Source of the DNA: an uncultured Lachnospiraceae bacterium
GTDB taxonomy: Bacteria; Bacillota; Clostridia; Lachnospirales; Lachnospiraceae
DNA: 64,000 nucleotides
Assembly (NCBI GenBank): GCA_902796595.1
Contig: CADBPM010000014.1
Location: 115,701 to 179,700 of the forward strand
Direction of reading: 5' to 3'
Each line of letters begins with the position of its first letter. The stretch's first letter is position 1. Both the position numbers and the translations under genes were made by a program. Under the pieces are notes generated by a model. That model searched no databases. It was not told the DNA's origin and worked only from the letters and a program-made list of their open reading frames with translations. Below are positions 34,502 to 44,299 of this stretch, in pieces.

Positions 34502-35323
34502 TTACTTTCTTGAGGATGACCCACCAAAAAGCCTTAAGAGGTAAATGAAGATATTTATAAAGTCAAGGTAAAGGTTAAGTGCCGAGATTATCGAAGCTTT
34601 CTTTAAAAGTACTTCATTTCCGGAATAAGCCTCATACTGGTCTTTTATCTTTGAAGTATCGTAAGCGGTGCATCCTGAGAAAATTGCAATACCAACAAGG
34701 CAGATAAACTTATTGAGACCAGGAACAAACATTCCTATTATCTCCATTACGATAAGCATTATAAGTGCGCCGAGGATAAAGTTGGCAATGCCATTGAGCC
34801 TTACCTTGAAGATCAGGCTTATCGCAGCCATGATCCCGAAATATGCGGCACTTATGCAGAATACGAATATTACTGTAACTGCGTCAAATGCTATAAATAT
34901 TTCTGAAAAAGTGAGTCCTGTAAGTATCGAGTAGAAGATAAATAAAAACGATGCAACGGCAGGACTTATCTTATTGATAGCAAGACCGAGTGCAAATACT
35001 ACTGCAACTTCTGCAACAGGGAGAGCTAAAAAGGCTATACTACTGTTGTAAAGCATGAAAACATAGCCTGTGCGCACGAAAAGATAAGCAGTTATAAAAG
35101 TGATCACAAGTCCTGCAAACATCCAGAGAAAGGTTTTACCTGTGTAGGCTGCAAGCCCCTCTTTGGTTGAAATGCCTGTGGTGCCGTTTATATTGACTTC
35201 ACCTGCTTCATTGTTCCAATTGCTGTACTGATCGTAGTTTGTGTAACGGATATCGTTTTCTGGCTGACTGTAGTCAGTAAACTGACCGTCACGATCAAAC
35301 TGATCATTTTCATTTTCGTTCAT
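34502..35323 (-). CDS. BAX inhibitor-1/YccA-like membrane protein
   Basis: 273 residues. A polar Asn/Asp/Tyr-rich N-terminus (about 1-45) precedes seven membrane helices. The family C-terminus is clear: GCTAYDTSKIKDQYEAY followed by ALNLYLDFINIFIYLLRLFGG. Bacterial members act as pH-sensitive calcium leaks or as partners of membrane proteases such as FtsH; which applies here is unknown. The start codon overlaps the stop of a tiny ORF in the leader element at 35320-35383, and a promoter lies at 35435-35463, giving a leader of about 105 bases. Confidence 0.9.
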   Translation of the reverse strand: MNENENDQFDRDGQFTDYSQPENDIRYTNYDQYSNWNNEAGEVNINGTTGISTKEGLAAYTGKTFLWMFAGLVITFITAYLFVRTGYVFMLYNSSIAFLALPVAEVAVVFALGLAINKISPAVASFLFIFYSILTGLTFSEIFIAFDAVTVIFVFCISAAYFGIMAAISLIFKVRLNGIANFILGALIMLIVMEIIGMFVPGLNKFICLVGIAIFSGCTAYDTSKIKDQYEAYSGNEVLLKKASIISALNLYLDFINIFIYLLRLFGGSSSRK

Positions 35324-35383
35324 TTTCTGTACCTTATCGCAGGCATGATACTCAATCGACGTAGTGCCTGCAGCGACGCCGAC
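35320..35383 (-). promoter_or_regulatory. Leader element L1, copy in front of the BAX inhibitor-1 gene
   Basis: Arms GCAGGCA and TGCCTGC are separated by 19 bases, and the second ends 15 bases before the ATG. AAGGTACAG follows as in the argB copy. Tiny ORF MPAIRYRK (35346 down to 35320) stops with TGA overlapping the ATG. One extra base between the arms, relative to the other copies, puts the upstream VAAGT coding frame in register with the BAX inhibitor-1 gene instead of the tiny ORF. A perfect 8-bp hairpin, AACAGGTT/AACCTGTT (35384-35412), precedes it. Confidence 0.8.
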
Positions 35384-35434
35384 AACAGGTTTATAGTTTA
35401 TTTCAACCTGTTTCCTTATTGTTAACCAATATTT

Positions 35435-35463
35435 ATTTTAACATCTTTAACTATTGTTGTAAA
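35435..35463 (-). promoter_or_regulatory. Promoter of the BAX inhibitor-1 gene
   Basis: On the minus strand TTTACA, 17-bp spacer, TAAAAT. Confidence 0.65.
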
Positions 35464-35527
35464 TAGTGGCTGCAGATACGTTTTGTGCAATGAAAAAACT
35501 AGACAATTTGCCTCTTAAGTACTTTTT

Positions 35528-36562
35528 TTAGCCTTTTCTGTAAACTGCTGGCGTTACTTTGTACTTGTCCTTGAAGAAAGAGTAGAACTGTGTTCTGCTT
35601 GCAAATTTTAGCTGTTCGCATATTTCGTTTACAGAAAGGTCCGTATTTTTAAGCATTTCACAGGCTCTTTTTAACCTGAAGCCAAGGCAGTAGTTAAAAA
35701 GTGAAACTCCGGCATATTTATTTATTATATGGTTGATATAATCTGCGCTGTAGTGCAGGGAATTCACAAGATCGGCCCTTTTGATAACTCCGTGCTGTTC
35801 TCTGACAAGGTGATTTATTCTCGAAAAAAGAATAAAATCGCTGTTGGTGTGTATCTGTATTTCAGACGTGTGATAGTATGCCGGAGACGACAGATAACTT
35901 GCGAGAGAACTGAGTAACCCTTTTATTATGTACGTTGTGCCAAAGGCAGGCTCAAACATGGCACGGAGCATAGTATCTACAAGATGGTGAAGTTTGTGGT
36001 CAAATTCATTGTTGTTGTAAGCTGGCAGAAAATCCAGGTATGCTTTAATTCCAGGTGTCTCGGTATCTTTTTTTAAAAATTTGTAGAATAGGGTGTTCTT
36101 AATCTCATTTTCTTCAGAATAATAGCTTCTTGCGTAAGAATTCAATAATTCAGTCATCAGGTCAACTGATATCCCGACAAAGATAACCTGAGCTGGACCG
36201 GTATATTTTTCCTTGTGTGAAATGCTTCGGTTGACAAGGCAAACACTTCCTGCAGGATATGGGTATTCCTTATCCTCTATGATCTGAATGACCGAGCCTT
36301 TTAAAACTATCAGAAATTCATAGTAGTCATGAAAGTGTGCAGGTGAAATGTGCGTAGTTATATTTTCAGTGACATATAAAGACTTGTCCGGTGATACAGT
36401 AAGAGTGCTCACGAAATCATCCGGATCAATTCCGCTGCATGATTGCAATGTAAATTGAAAAGGTGTCTTTATTTGATAAAAACAATTCTGTTCATCAGCG
36501 TTTTCTCTTATATTTAATGCAGAGTTTTCTTCTTGCAGAACATCCCAGATGTTATTTTTCAT
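35528..36562 (-). CDS. AraC-family regulator with N-terminal cupin
   Basis: 344 residues. A cupin-like sugar-sensing domain (about 65-150, HISPAHFHDYYEFLIVLKGSV) and a C-terminal double helix-turn-helix (about 245-344; LHYSADYINHIINKYAG and NEICEQLKFASRTQFYSFFKDKYKVTPAVYRK). The start at 36562 is chosen because GGAGG/AGAGG lies just upstream; longer starts up to 36661 would give a hydrophobic N-terminus not expected in this family. It is divergent from the GH53 galactanase and its transporter and probably activates them in response to a galacto-oligosaccharide (inference). Confidence 0.88.
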   Translation of the reverse strand: MKNNIWDVLQEENSALNIRENADEQNCFYQIKTPFQFTLQSCSGIDPDDFVSTLTVSPDKSLYVTENITTHISPAHFHDYYEFLIVLKGSVIQIIEDKEYPYPAGSVCLVNRSISHKEKYTGPAQVIFVGISVDLMTELLNSYARSYYSEENEIKNTLFYKFLKKDTETPGIKAYLDFLPAYNNNEFDHKLHHLVDTMLRAMFEPAFGTTYIIKGLLSSLASYLSSPAYYHTSEIQIHTNSDFILFSRINHLVREQHGVIKRADLVNSLHYSADYINHIINKYAGVSLFNYCLGFRLKRACEMLKNTDLSVNEICEQLKFASRTQFYSFFKDKYKVTPAVYRKG

Positions 36563-36687
36563 TATTGCCTCTAAAACCTCCATAACTGGATATGATACAA
36601 ACAGGTAAATCATAAAACAGAATGCGACATTTATTATATTCTTAAAAAAGTTTATAGTCAACTTGTAAAGAAAAAGAGGTAAGCGGA

Positions 36688-37737
36688 ATGCCTATAAATA
36701 ATACAAACATTAATTTTGGTGTAGATCTGGGATTGATGACACAGCTTGAAAGCCTCGGATTTTACTGGGTTAACGATGATAATAAAAAAGTGGATCCGGT
36801 AGAAGAATTGAAACGTATGGGTGCTGATACAGTGAGACTAAGGCTTTTTGTCAATCCGCCAGAAAGTGCAGAGTTGAATAAGGCAAAGGATGAGACTTGT
36901 TACCTGGGGTATTGCAATACAAGAGCTGTAATTGATACAGCTTTAAGAGTAACAAGACTTGGGATGAAAGTAATGCTTGATTTTCACTACAGTGATTTCT
37001 TTGCAGATCTTTTTATTCAGGAGCCGCCTGAAAGCTGGAAAAGCGAAAGATTTGAGGACATGTGCATGAGTCTTTATGACTATACGGTAAAGACACTGGC
37101 GGCATTCAAGGATGCAGGCATTTATCCTGAATATGTTCAGACGGGAAATGAGATAAATAATGGAATCTTATTTCCGGAGGGCGATATAAGAAGGCGTCCC
37201 AAACAGTTTGTAAGGCTTTTAAATACAGGGTATGACTCAGTTAAGAAGGTTTTTAATGAATGTATGGTGGTTACGCATATTGCGGGACTTCACAGGCTTG
37301 ACAAGTGTATGAGCTTTTTCGGTACATTCTTCAGAAATGGAGGAAAAACTGATGTGCTGGGGCTTTCCTATTTTCCATACTGGGTTAACGTAAGACATGA
37401 TAAGGATGTAGTTTTAAATAATCTTAATGCACTGGCTGAACTTTATGACAAACCAGTCATGGTATGTGAGACTGGAGGTGCTGATGATGAAGCGGATGAA
37501 ACATATAAGCTTTTATATGAGACAGCAGAGGCTATGATCAAGGTTTCAGATGGTATGGGGAAGGGGGTTTTTTATTGGGAGCCGGAAGTAAACAGAGAAG
37601 CGCTTCCCGATAAGTATCCTTTGGGAGCGTGCAGACTTGGATCAGGCAAGAGACTTTCTTTTACAAAAGTAATGTCAGCATACAGGGATGTTAAACTGGC
37701 TTATAAAAAAGAAGATGGTCATTGTGAAAGCACATAA
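36688..37737 (+). CDS. GH53 endo-beta-1,4-galactanase, intracellular
   Basis: 349 residues. GH53 marks: N-terminal FGVDLGLMTQLESLG, GADTVRLRLFVNPP, MLDFHYSDFFAD, acid/base Glu in VQTGNEINNGILFPEG (near 154), GLSYFPYW, and nucleophile Glu in VMVCETGG (near 262). It hydrolyses beta-1,4-galactan. It has no signal peptide, which is unusual for a GH53 enzyme, and is followed by its own importer, so it likely cuts imported galacto-oligosaccharides in the cytoplasm. Ribosome site AGAGG upstream. Confidence 0.9.
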   Translation: MPINNTNINFGVDLGLMTQLESLGFYWVNDDNKKVDPVEELKRMGADTVRLRLFVNPPESAELNKAKDETCYLGYCNTRAVIDTALRVTRLGMKVMLDFHYSDFFADLFIQEPPESWKSERFEDMCMSLYDYTVKTLAAFKDAGIYPEYVQTGNEINNGILFPEGDIRRRPKQFVRLLNTGYDSVKKVFNECMVVTHIAGLHRLDKCMSFFGTFFRNGGKTDVLGLSYFPYWVNVRHDKDVVLNNLNALAELYDKPVMVCETGGADDEADETYKLLYETAEAMIKVSDGMGKGVFYWEPEVNREALPDKYPLGACRLGSGKRLSFTKVMSAYRDVKLAYKKEDGHCEST

Positions 37738-37782
37738 AGTGGTTTTATTATTGTCGGATAAATGTATGAGGGGTTAAATGAT

Positions 37783-38691
37783 ATGAAAACAAGAGCATTG
37801 ATAAAGAAGAACAGGACACTTTTAATAATGCTGTTACCGGCATTTATATATGTGATCGTATTTGCGTATCTGCCAATGGCGGGCATAATGCTTGCTTTTA
37901 AAAATTACAGGTATGCTGAGGGCATTTTTAAAAGTCCATGGATCGGACTTTCGAACTTTAAATTTCTTTTTGTGTCAAATAAGATATGGGACTTAACAAG
38001 AAATACGCTGTTATATAATATTGCTTTCATTATTTTTGGAATGATATTTGAGGTTGGATTTGCAATCATATTAAGTGAGCTGACCAATAAGATATTTAAG
38101 AAGGTATCACAGGCCTTTATATTTTTACCTTATTTCATTTCATGGGTTGTCGTAGCAACTATTATGCTTAACATATTTGGAGAACATGGTGTTTTAAATT
38201 CGGTTCTTACATCTATGGGACTTGAAGGCATCAATATTTACAGTAATACAAAAACATGGCCGGCGGTTATGATATTATTAAGACTTTGGAAGCAGACCGG
38301 CTATGGCACAGTCATATATCTTGCAGCTATTGCAGGTATCAGTCAGGAATTGTACGAAGCAGCTGCAATAGACGGCGCAACTATATGGAATAAGATAAGA
38401 TACATCACATTGCCATCTTTAAGACCAACAATCATGATCATGGTTCTCCTTGCGATGGGAAATATGTTTAGAGGCGATTTTGGAATGTTTTATCAGGTGG
38501 TTGGTTCAAACCAGATGCTTCTTAAATCCTCGGATATACTTGATACATACATTTACAGGCTGCTTCTTACATCACCGAATGTCGGCATGACTGCGGCAGC
38601 AGGTTTGTATCAGTCAGTACTTTGTTTTGTAACAATTGTTTTCGCAAACTGGATAGTAAAAAAGATAAATCCTGAATATACCTTATTTTAA
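37783..38691 (+). CDS. ABC transporter permease (LplB type)
   Basis: 302 residues with six membrane helices. Starts in the LplB style (LLIMLLPAFIYVIVFAYLPMAGIMLAFKNYR) and has the EAA loop YEAAAIDGATIWNKIRYITLPSLRP. The start at 37783 has GAGGGG upstream; ATG 37762 would add seven residues. It is the first permease of the galacto-oligosaccharide importer inferred from the GH53 gene 45 bases before it. No ATPase gene is present. Confidence 0.92.
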   Translation: MKTRALIKKNRTLLIMLLPAFIYVIVFAYLPMAGIMLAFKNYRYAEGIFKSPWIGLSNFKFLFVSNKIWDLTRNTLLYNIAFIIFGMIFEVGFAIILSELTNKIFKKVSQAFIFLPYFISWVVVATIMLNIFGEHGVLNSVLTSMGLEGINIYSNTKTWPAVMILLRLWKQTGYGTVIYLAAIAGISQELYEAAAIDGATIWNKIRYITLPSLRPTIMIMVLLAMGNMFRGDFGMFYQVVGSNQMLLKSSDILDTYIYRLLLTSPNVGMTAAAGLYQSVLCFVTIVFANWIVKKINPEYTLF

Positions 38692-38706
38692 AGGAGGAGA
38701 CAGGCA

Positions 38707-39663
38707 ATGGATATACTTGGTAATGGAACGGCTTTTAAGGCAAAGGATAATGATAAAAAATCTGCTGCTACGAAAATAAAAAAAGGAAAAGACCAGATTG
38801 CATTTGCAATTATCGGATATACGCTGGTAGCCTTATTTGCACTTGCATGTGTGATACCATTTTATCTTATTGTTGTAGGTTCCGTTACAGATGAGTCAAC
38901 AATAATAACGAAAGGATATAAATTTTTTGTATCGACCAAGGATTTCTCTGGAGCTGCATATAAAATGGCTTTTAAGACACCGGAGACAGTTATAAGAGCT
39001 TATGGAATCACTATTTTTGTAACTGTTGCAGGAACTGCTTTATCCATTCTTATGACAACAATGACAGGTTATGTGCTTGCACGTAAGGATTTTCCATGGA
39101 GAAACGGAATATCATTCTTCTTTTTCTTTACTACGTTGTTTAATGGTGGTCTGGTACCATATTACCTTTTGTGTACAAAGTATTTAGGATTTACGAATAG
39201 AATTTATGCCTTGATCATCCCTGGAATGTTTTCTGTCTGGAACATGATCATAGCAAAAAGCTTTATTGGCGGTATTCCATTTGAAATGGTCGAAGCGGGA
39301 AAAATTGACGGAGCAGGAGATTTTAAAATATATACAAGTATAATCCTTCCGATGGCAAAGCCTCTTATAGCAACACTTACTCTGTTTGTTGCTTTAGCTT
39401 ACTGGAATGACTGGTACAATTGTATGCTGTTTATGAGTACAGGAAATAACTGGAATCTTCAGTATACGCTTCAGAATATTTTAAACAGTTCTGAAGCTTT
39501 GAAGAAAATTGCAGCAATGACAGGAATGCAGGTGGGCAAACTTCCGTCGGAAGGCCTGAAGCTTGCGATGACTGTTATTGCAACAGGACCTATTGTTCTT
39601 TTGTACCCTTTCTTACAGAAATATTTTGTAAAGGGATTAACACTTGGAGCTGTAAAAGGCTAA
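38707..39663 (+). CDS. ABC transporter permease (YtcP/LplC type)
   Basis: 318 residues, with a polar Lys-rich N-terminus and six membrane helices. YtcP features: TTLFNGGLVPYYLL and the EAA loop VEAGKIDGAGDFKIYTSIILPMAKP. The end reads YPFLQKYFVKGLTLGAVKG, the usual C-terminus of this group. Good AGGAGG site, 15 bases after its partner. Confidence 0.92.
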   Translation: MDILGNGTAFKAKDNDKKSAATKIKKGKDQIAFAIIGYTLVALFALACVIPFYLIVVGSVTDESTIITKGYKFFVSTKDFSGAAYKMAFKTPETVIRAYGITIFVTVAGTALSILMTTMTGYVLARKDFPWRNGISFFFFFTTLFNGGLVPYYLLCTKYLGFTNRIYALIIPGMFSVWNMIIAKSFIGGIPFEMVEAGKIDGAGDFKIYTSIILPMAKPLIATLTLFVALAYWNDWYNCMLFMSTGNNWNLQYTLQNILNSSEALKKIAAMTGMQVGKLPSEGLKLAMTVIATGPIVLLYPFLQKYFVKGLTLGAVKG

Positions 39664-39694
39664 GTCTTATCAGATACAAAACAGGAGGTCAGAA

Positions 39695-41290
39695 ATGAAA
39701 AGAATTATCAAAAAGGTGGTTGCAGGAGCTCTTACTGCTGCTATGATGTGCAGTCTTACAGCATGCGGAGGCGGAAAAAACGCCGAGGTCCCAACTGCGA
39801 AGGCTGGCAATGGAAATGACGAGGCAATATCCGCCGAAAGTCCTTATAAGGGCAGAGGATATGACTTATCTAAGCCGGTGACTGTTGTAATGTATGTACT
39901 GGGTGACAGACCGGCAGATATGGATGCGGTTTTAAAAGAGGCTAATTCAAAATATTTCGAACCGAATCTTAATACAACTCTGGATGTACAGTTCTTAAAC
40001 TGGAGTGATTATCAGACGAAATATCCGCTGTTATTATCTGGCGGAGAACAGGTTGACCTGATGTATACAGCATCATGGTGCTTCTTTAATGAAGAGGTTA
40101 CAGCAGGCGCATTTTTGAAATTGGATAATGATTTCTTAAATAAGTATATGCCGTATACAATGAAAGAAGAGCCGGAAGTTGCATGGAAAGAAATAGCAAT
40201 TAATGGCAATATCTACGCTGTACCTAAAGGAAAGGCAACATTTACTTCCTATAATGGGGTAGTTGTAAGAAAAGATCTTATTGAGAAGTATGATCTTACA
40301 AAGCCTGTTTCATGGGATGACTTTAAAAAATATCTTAAAGAACTTGCAAAGTTACAGAAGGAAACTGGTGTTACTGCCCTGAATACAAATGCCAACAGGG
40401 AACAGCTCTTTACCTTATATTGTCAGAACAATGCTCTGCAGGGAGTAACCGAGGGATATGATTTTTTGTATAAGGCAAACAACAACGAGAAGGCACCAGC
40501 AGAAGAAGATATAGAATATACTTATATGTCAGACTATTATACTGATTATGCCCATGAAATGGCTGAACTTGCCAAAGAGGGAGTATGGTCATCTGATGCC
40601 ATCAATGATACAGCTGATTCACAGGCGTATTTTGAAAATGGTAATTCAGGAGCCCTTGTTTGGAATACAACAATTTTTACAGCTGGTAAAAATCTTGAAA
40701 ATGCGGGTCTTGGAAAATATGAAGTATACGATGTTACTTCTGATACAAAACGTTCCCGTGGTGCCTATTCAACAGATGCAACGGCTATAACAACAAAATC
40801 TGAGAATCCGGAGAGGGCAGCTTTAGCTCTTGATTATATGAAGAGCGATGTAGACCTTAACAGACTTCTCCTTGGAGGTATCAAGGGTACTCATTGGGAT
40901 CTTGATGAAGAAGGTTTAAGAACTTCACTTGATAAGGCAGCAGACTATCCATGGAACGGATGGGCATGGGCTATCAACAGGCAGGATGAACCGGATGAAG
41001 CGGGACTTGATGAACGTCAGGTAGCCTATGGCAAGCATTGCGATGAGATGGAATTCATACCGGAGCAGACAGGTTTTACCTTTGATCCGACAAATGTGCA
41101 GAATCAGTATACTGCGATACAATCTGTTGTTACTGAGTATCAGCAAAGTTTTGCCCTTGGTATCTATGGCGATGATACAGACAAGGCTTTAGACGAATTC
41201 AGAGCAGCTCTTAAGGATGCAGGAGTCGAAGAATTTACAGGAGAATTTCTGAAACAGTACAAGGCTTACAAGGAAGCAAACGGAATTTAA
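39695..41290 (+). CDS. Oligosaccharide-binding lipoprotein (LplA type)
   Basis: 531 residues. Lipobox LTAC (Cys near 24), Gly/Lys linker, then a large binding fold (VTVVMYVLGDRPADMDAVLKEANSKYFEP; AVPKGKATFTSYNGVVVRKDLIEKYDL). Strong ACAGGAGG site. It is the binding protein of the transporter next to GH53, so galacto-oligosaccharides are the expected ligand by context. A terminator follows at 41350. Confidence 0.9.
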   Translation: MKRIIKKVVAGALTAAMMCSLTACGGGKNAEVPTAKAGNGNDEAISAESPYKGRGYDLSKPVTVVMYVLGDRPADMDAVLKEANSKYFEPNLNTTLDVQFLNWSDYQTKYPLLLSGGEQVDLMYTASWCFFNEEVTAGAFLKLDNDFLNKYMPYTMKEEPEVAWKEIAINGNIYAVPKGKATFTSYNGVVVRKDLIEKYDLTKPVSWDDFKKYLKELAKLQKETGVTALNTNANREQLFTLYCQNNALQGVTEGYDFLYKANNNEKAPAEEDIEYTYMSDYYTDYAHEMAELAKEGVWSSDAINDTADSQAYFENGNSGALVWNTTIFTAGKNLENAGLGKYEVYDVTSDTKRSRGAYSTDATAITTKSENPERAALALDYMKSDVDLNRLLLGGIKGTHWDLDEEGLRTSLDKAADYPWNGWAWAINRQDEPDEAGLDERQVAYGKHCDEMEFIPEQTGFTFDPTNVQNQYTAIQSVVTEYQQSFALGIYGDDTDKALDEFRAALKDAGVEEFTGEFLKQYKAYKEANGI

Positions 41291-41349
41291 AAGCTGTAGA
41301 TAGCAGATGATTTATTAGTTATTATAAAATTTGATATTTGTGAAGTTTT

Positions 41350-41384
41350 GGGCTTGTTACGTTCTTTAGTAACAGGCCTTTTTG
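41350..41384 (+). terminator. Terminator of the galactan operon
   Basis: GGGCTTGTTAC pairs with GTAACAGGCC, followed by TTTTTG. The rest of the 41291-41616 gap is AT-rich and holds the promoter below; I see no gene. Confidence 0.8.
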
Positions 41385-41532
41385 CATGTCTGTATAGTGC
41401 GAAAATGGTCTTGAAAAATAACGTATCTGAATTTATTTAAATAAAACAGGCACTTTTAAGTATGCATTTTGATAAAAAGAATGTGTTTTTAACATATAAA
41501 ATTTTAATCTTGCAATTTTAATATTTTCTTTA

Positions 41533-41561
41533 TTGACTGAATTATCTGCTTTGGATAAAAT
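41533..41561 (+). promoter_or_regulatory. Promoter of the chemoreceptor gene
   Basis: TTGACT at 41533-41538, 17-bp spacer, TAAAAT at 41556-41561. It looks like the housekeeping type; no flagellar sigma-28 pattern was seen. Confidence 0.6.
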
Positions 41562-41616
41562 ACACCGGCAACCACGAAAAAATTATGTATTCAACGGTTA
41601 GGAGACTACACAAAAC

Positions 41617-43635
41617 ATGAAAATCTCTGATAACAAAGCAGTAAGACGAGGGAGTATCAAGTTACAGCTGATAATTACAATGCTCTTATTAAGTGCCATT
41701 CCTCTTTTTGTTGCAATCATAATAAGTGCTGCTTCAGCAGTTAATATGGCTACAGAAAATCAGGAAAGCATAGCTACTGAAAAGGCAAGGTCTATAGAAG
41801 CCAATATTTCAACACTTATAAAAGAACAGGTTGGAATACTTGAAACAGTAGGAAGTTCTTCTTCAGTTTCAGAATTTCTTAAAAATCCGGCAGATCAGGC
41901 TGCACGTGACAGAATGATCTTCACATTGAAAAATGTTGATGCTAATATAAATGACGGAAATTCGATCCGTGTCTGTGATACAACAGGGCAGCAGGTTTAT
42001 CGTACAGATGGCGAAGAACTTGTCAATATCGGGGATCGCGATTACTGCGAAAAGGCATTGGAAGGCGCAAGCTATGTTTCTGATGTTATAGAGAGTAAGA
42101 CAACCAATGCCTATGTCTTTGTGATTTCAGCTCCAGTAAAAGACGCTTCAGGTAAAGTTATCGGACTGGTTCACAGAAACTATGATCTTATCTTTCTTGA
42201 TGATATAGTTTCAAAAAATGCAAACGATATCACTGTAGTAAATATTGTCGATCGCGGAGCAAGTCTTATCAAGGGCAGCGCTACAGAGGTAAAAGTCGGC
42301 GAGGAAAGACCGAATTTCAGTAATTCAAGAGTTGTAAATTCAGCTTTAGCGGGTGAGACCGGCTGCACAGTGTCAAGCTATAGCGGCAGAAAGTCTATTG
42401 TTGCTTATTCCAATGTGAAGACTTCTGGATGGGCGATCATTGTAGATATAAAGTTTGATGGAGCGATGAGGGGCGCTTACATGGCCTTAATGACCATTGC
42501 TTTAATAGGTATAGCAATTCTTATTGTCTCAGGGTTGATTGCTTATAAGACTGCAGTTTCATTTGCAAAACCGATCCTTGCTACAAGCAGACTGGCAGGA
42601 GAGATGGCAAAGGGAAAACTTACAGCAGAAGGCGTGGAAGTGAAGCTTAACAACGAGATTGCTGAAATGGCTGACGCTGTAAATGATATGAAATCCCGTT
42701 TAAGAGATGTTATCGATAAAACAAAGGTTGCAGCTAAAAATGTTGATGGTGAGAGCATGAATCTTTCTGATTCAGCTACTCAGGCATCACAGGCTGCTGA
42801 TCAGGTTTCTCATGCAGTAGATGAGATTTCAAGAGGTGCAGTTTCACAGGCGGACAGCATTCAGACAGCTGCCAATAATACAATATCGATCGGAAATGAT
42901 ATTGATGAGATCACCAACAATGTTGAGCAGCTTAATGAAAATTCTTCTGTAATGAGCGAGACATGCGGTAAAGCTATGGATACCTTAAGCAATCTTATAA
43001 ATCAGAGCGCCGAGGTAACTGATTCAGTCAGTGAGATTGGTGAATCGATCAATTCAACCAATACTTCTGTTCAGCAGATTTCTGAATTTACAGATGAAAT
43101 TTCTGATATTGCAAGACAGACTAATCTTTTATCACTTAATGCTTCGATCGAAGCTGCAAGGGCTGGTGAGTCCGGTCGCGGTTTTGCGGTAGTTGCGCAG
43201 GAGATTTCAACTCTTGCAGAACAGAGCAATAAGAGTGCAAGCATGATAAAGGAAATAGTAGATAAGCTTCTTGTAAATTCAAAAGAGTCTGTAACTGTTA
43301 TGGCAAAGCTTAATGAGAATTTTGGAAAGCAGTCCGAGCAGCTCTCTTCAACGAAAGAAAATATGGAAGATATGGCAGACAGCGTTTTGAATGTTTCAAA
43401 CAGCTCGAAGGGAATAGCTGTAAAGGTCAGCTCACTTGAGAAGGCAAAGAATGAGCTTTCGAATATTGTAAGTGATCTGTCGGCGATTTCCGAAGAAAAT
43501 GCCGCAGCCACAGAAGAGACAAATGCTTCTATGCAGGAATTGAATTCTACATTCCAGATGATCAGCGAATCTGCAGAAAAGTTACAGCTCTTAGCTGATG
43601 ACCTTGAAAGTGATATATCTTACTTTAACATTTGA
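41617..43635 (+). CDS. Methyl-accepting chemotaxis protein
   Basis: 672 residues: membrane helix near 19-42, an extracellular Cache-type sensor domain (about 45-280, with [18 protein letters not shown] and [12 protein letters not shown]), second helix near 290-312, HAMP (about 315-370), then a long coiled signalling domain with the conserved hairpin [20 protein letters not shown] near 510-530. It senses an outside ligand and controls the CheA kinase. Its place after a galacto-oligosaccharide importer suggests a carbohydrate attractant, but it has its own promoter and no other chemotaxis genes are in the window. Confidence 0.93.
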   Translation: MKISDNKAVRRGSIKLQLIITMLLLSAIPLFVAIIISAASAVNMATENQESIATEKARSIEANISTLIKEQVGILETVGSSSSVSEFLKNPADQAARDRMIFTLKNVDANINDGNSIRVCDTTGQQVYRTDGEELVNIGDRDYCEKALEGASYVSDVIESKTTNAYVFVISAPVKDASGKVIGLVHRNYDLIFLDDIVSKNANDITVVNIVDRGASLIKGSATEVKVGEERPNFSNSRVVNSALAGETGCTVSSYSGRKSIVAYSNVKTSGWAIIVDIKFDGAMRGAYMALMTIALIGIAILIVSGLIAYKTAVSFAKPILATSRLAGEMAKGKLTAEGVEVKLNNEIAEMADAVNDMKSRLRDVIDKTKVAAKNVDGESMNLSDSATQASQAADQVSHAVDEISRGAVSQADSIQTAANNTISIGNDIDEITNNVEQLNENSSVMSETCGKAMDTLSNLINQSAEVTDSVSEIGESINSTNTSVQQISEFTDEISDIARQTNLLSLNASIEAARAGESGRGFAVVAQEISTLAEQSNKSASMIKEIVDKLLVNSKESVTVMAKLNENFGKQSEQLSSTKENMEDMADSVLNVSNSSKGIAVKVSSLEKAKNELSNIVSDLSAISEENAAATEETNASMQELNSTFQMISESAEKLQLLADDLESDISYFNI

Positions 43636-43685
43636 AAAAATTAACCCCTGATGGGGCTTACCCTTGTGTCTTTTATAATTTATAA

Positions 43686-43724
43686 TGGAGTACGCTGCGA
43701 TGCAGTGTACTCCAAATTTTTTTT
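43686..43724 (+). terminator. Terminator after the chemoreceptor gene
   Basis: TGGAGTAC..CTGC pairs with GCAG..GTACTCCA around GAT, followed by a T-run. It ends only 17 bases before the next ATG, so the downstream gene either starts from within this region or is controlled by read-through. Confidence 0.75.
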
Positions 43725-43741
43725 ATGGAAGGATTTTTATA

Positions 43742-44299
43742 ATGGAAGCAACAAAGAAATCAATTGCAACAGCTATGTGTATAGCTTTATGTGTGGTATT
43801 GCCGATGGCATTTCATAGTATCCCTAATGCGGGATCTATTTTTAGCCCTATGCATATCCCTGTATTTGTGTGTGGTCTTGTGTGCGGATGGCAGTATGGA
43901 CTTATCTGCGGAATCGCAGGCCCGCTACTTTCTTCACTTATTACAGGAATGCCGCCAATGGCAATGCTTCCTGCTATGATGATTGAACTTGCGGTATATG
44001 GTCTTGTTATAGGAATCCTTGTTAAAATAGTTAAGACCGGCAAAATATATGTTGACCTCTACATTTCACTTATTGCGGCAATGCTTGCAGGTAGAGTCAT
44101 TGGCGGAGCCGTAAGAGCCCTTATATTCGCAAGAGGAGAGTATTCTCTTAAAGCATGGGCAACCGGCTACTTTGTCACCTCTTTTCCTGGAATCATCGTG
44201 CACCTTATTTTTGTGCCTGCTGTTGTTTTTGCTCTTTACAGTGCAGGGCTTATGTTCACAAGAAAGAAGACGCTTGCCGGAAAGGCTGTAGAGGCATAA
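43742..44299 (+). CDS. ECF transporter substrate-binding (S) component
   Basis: 185 residues, almost entirely hydrophobic with five to six helices. It starts KKSIATAMCIALCVVLPMAFHSIPNAG and has SPMHIPVFVCGLVCGWQYGLICGIAGPLLSS, the pattern of vitamin-type S components. The partner ATPases and EcfT are not in the window, as usual for group-II ECF systems. The substrate cannot be told. ATG 43742 has GGAAGG upstream; the longer ORF would start inside the terminator. Its stop shares a base with the methyltransferase start, so the two are coupled. Confidence 0.85.
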   Translation: MEATKKSIATAMCIALCVVLPMAFHSIPNAGSIFSPMHIPVFVCGLVCGWQYGLICGIAGPLLSSLITGMPPMAMLPAMMIELAVYGLVIGILVKIVKTGKIYVDLYISLIAAMLAGRVIGGAVRALIFARGEYSLKAWATGYFVTSFPGIIVHLIFVPAVVFALYSAGLMFTRKKTLAGKAVEA

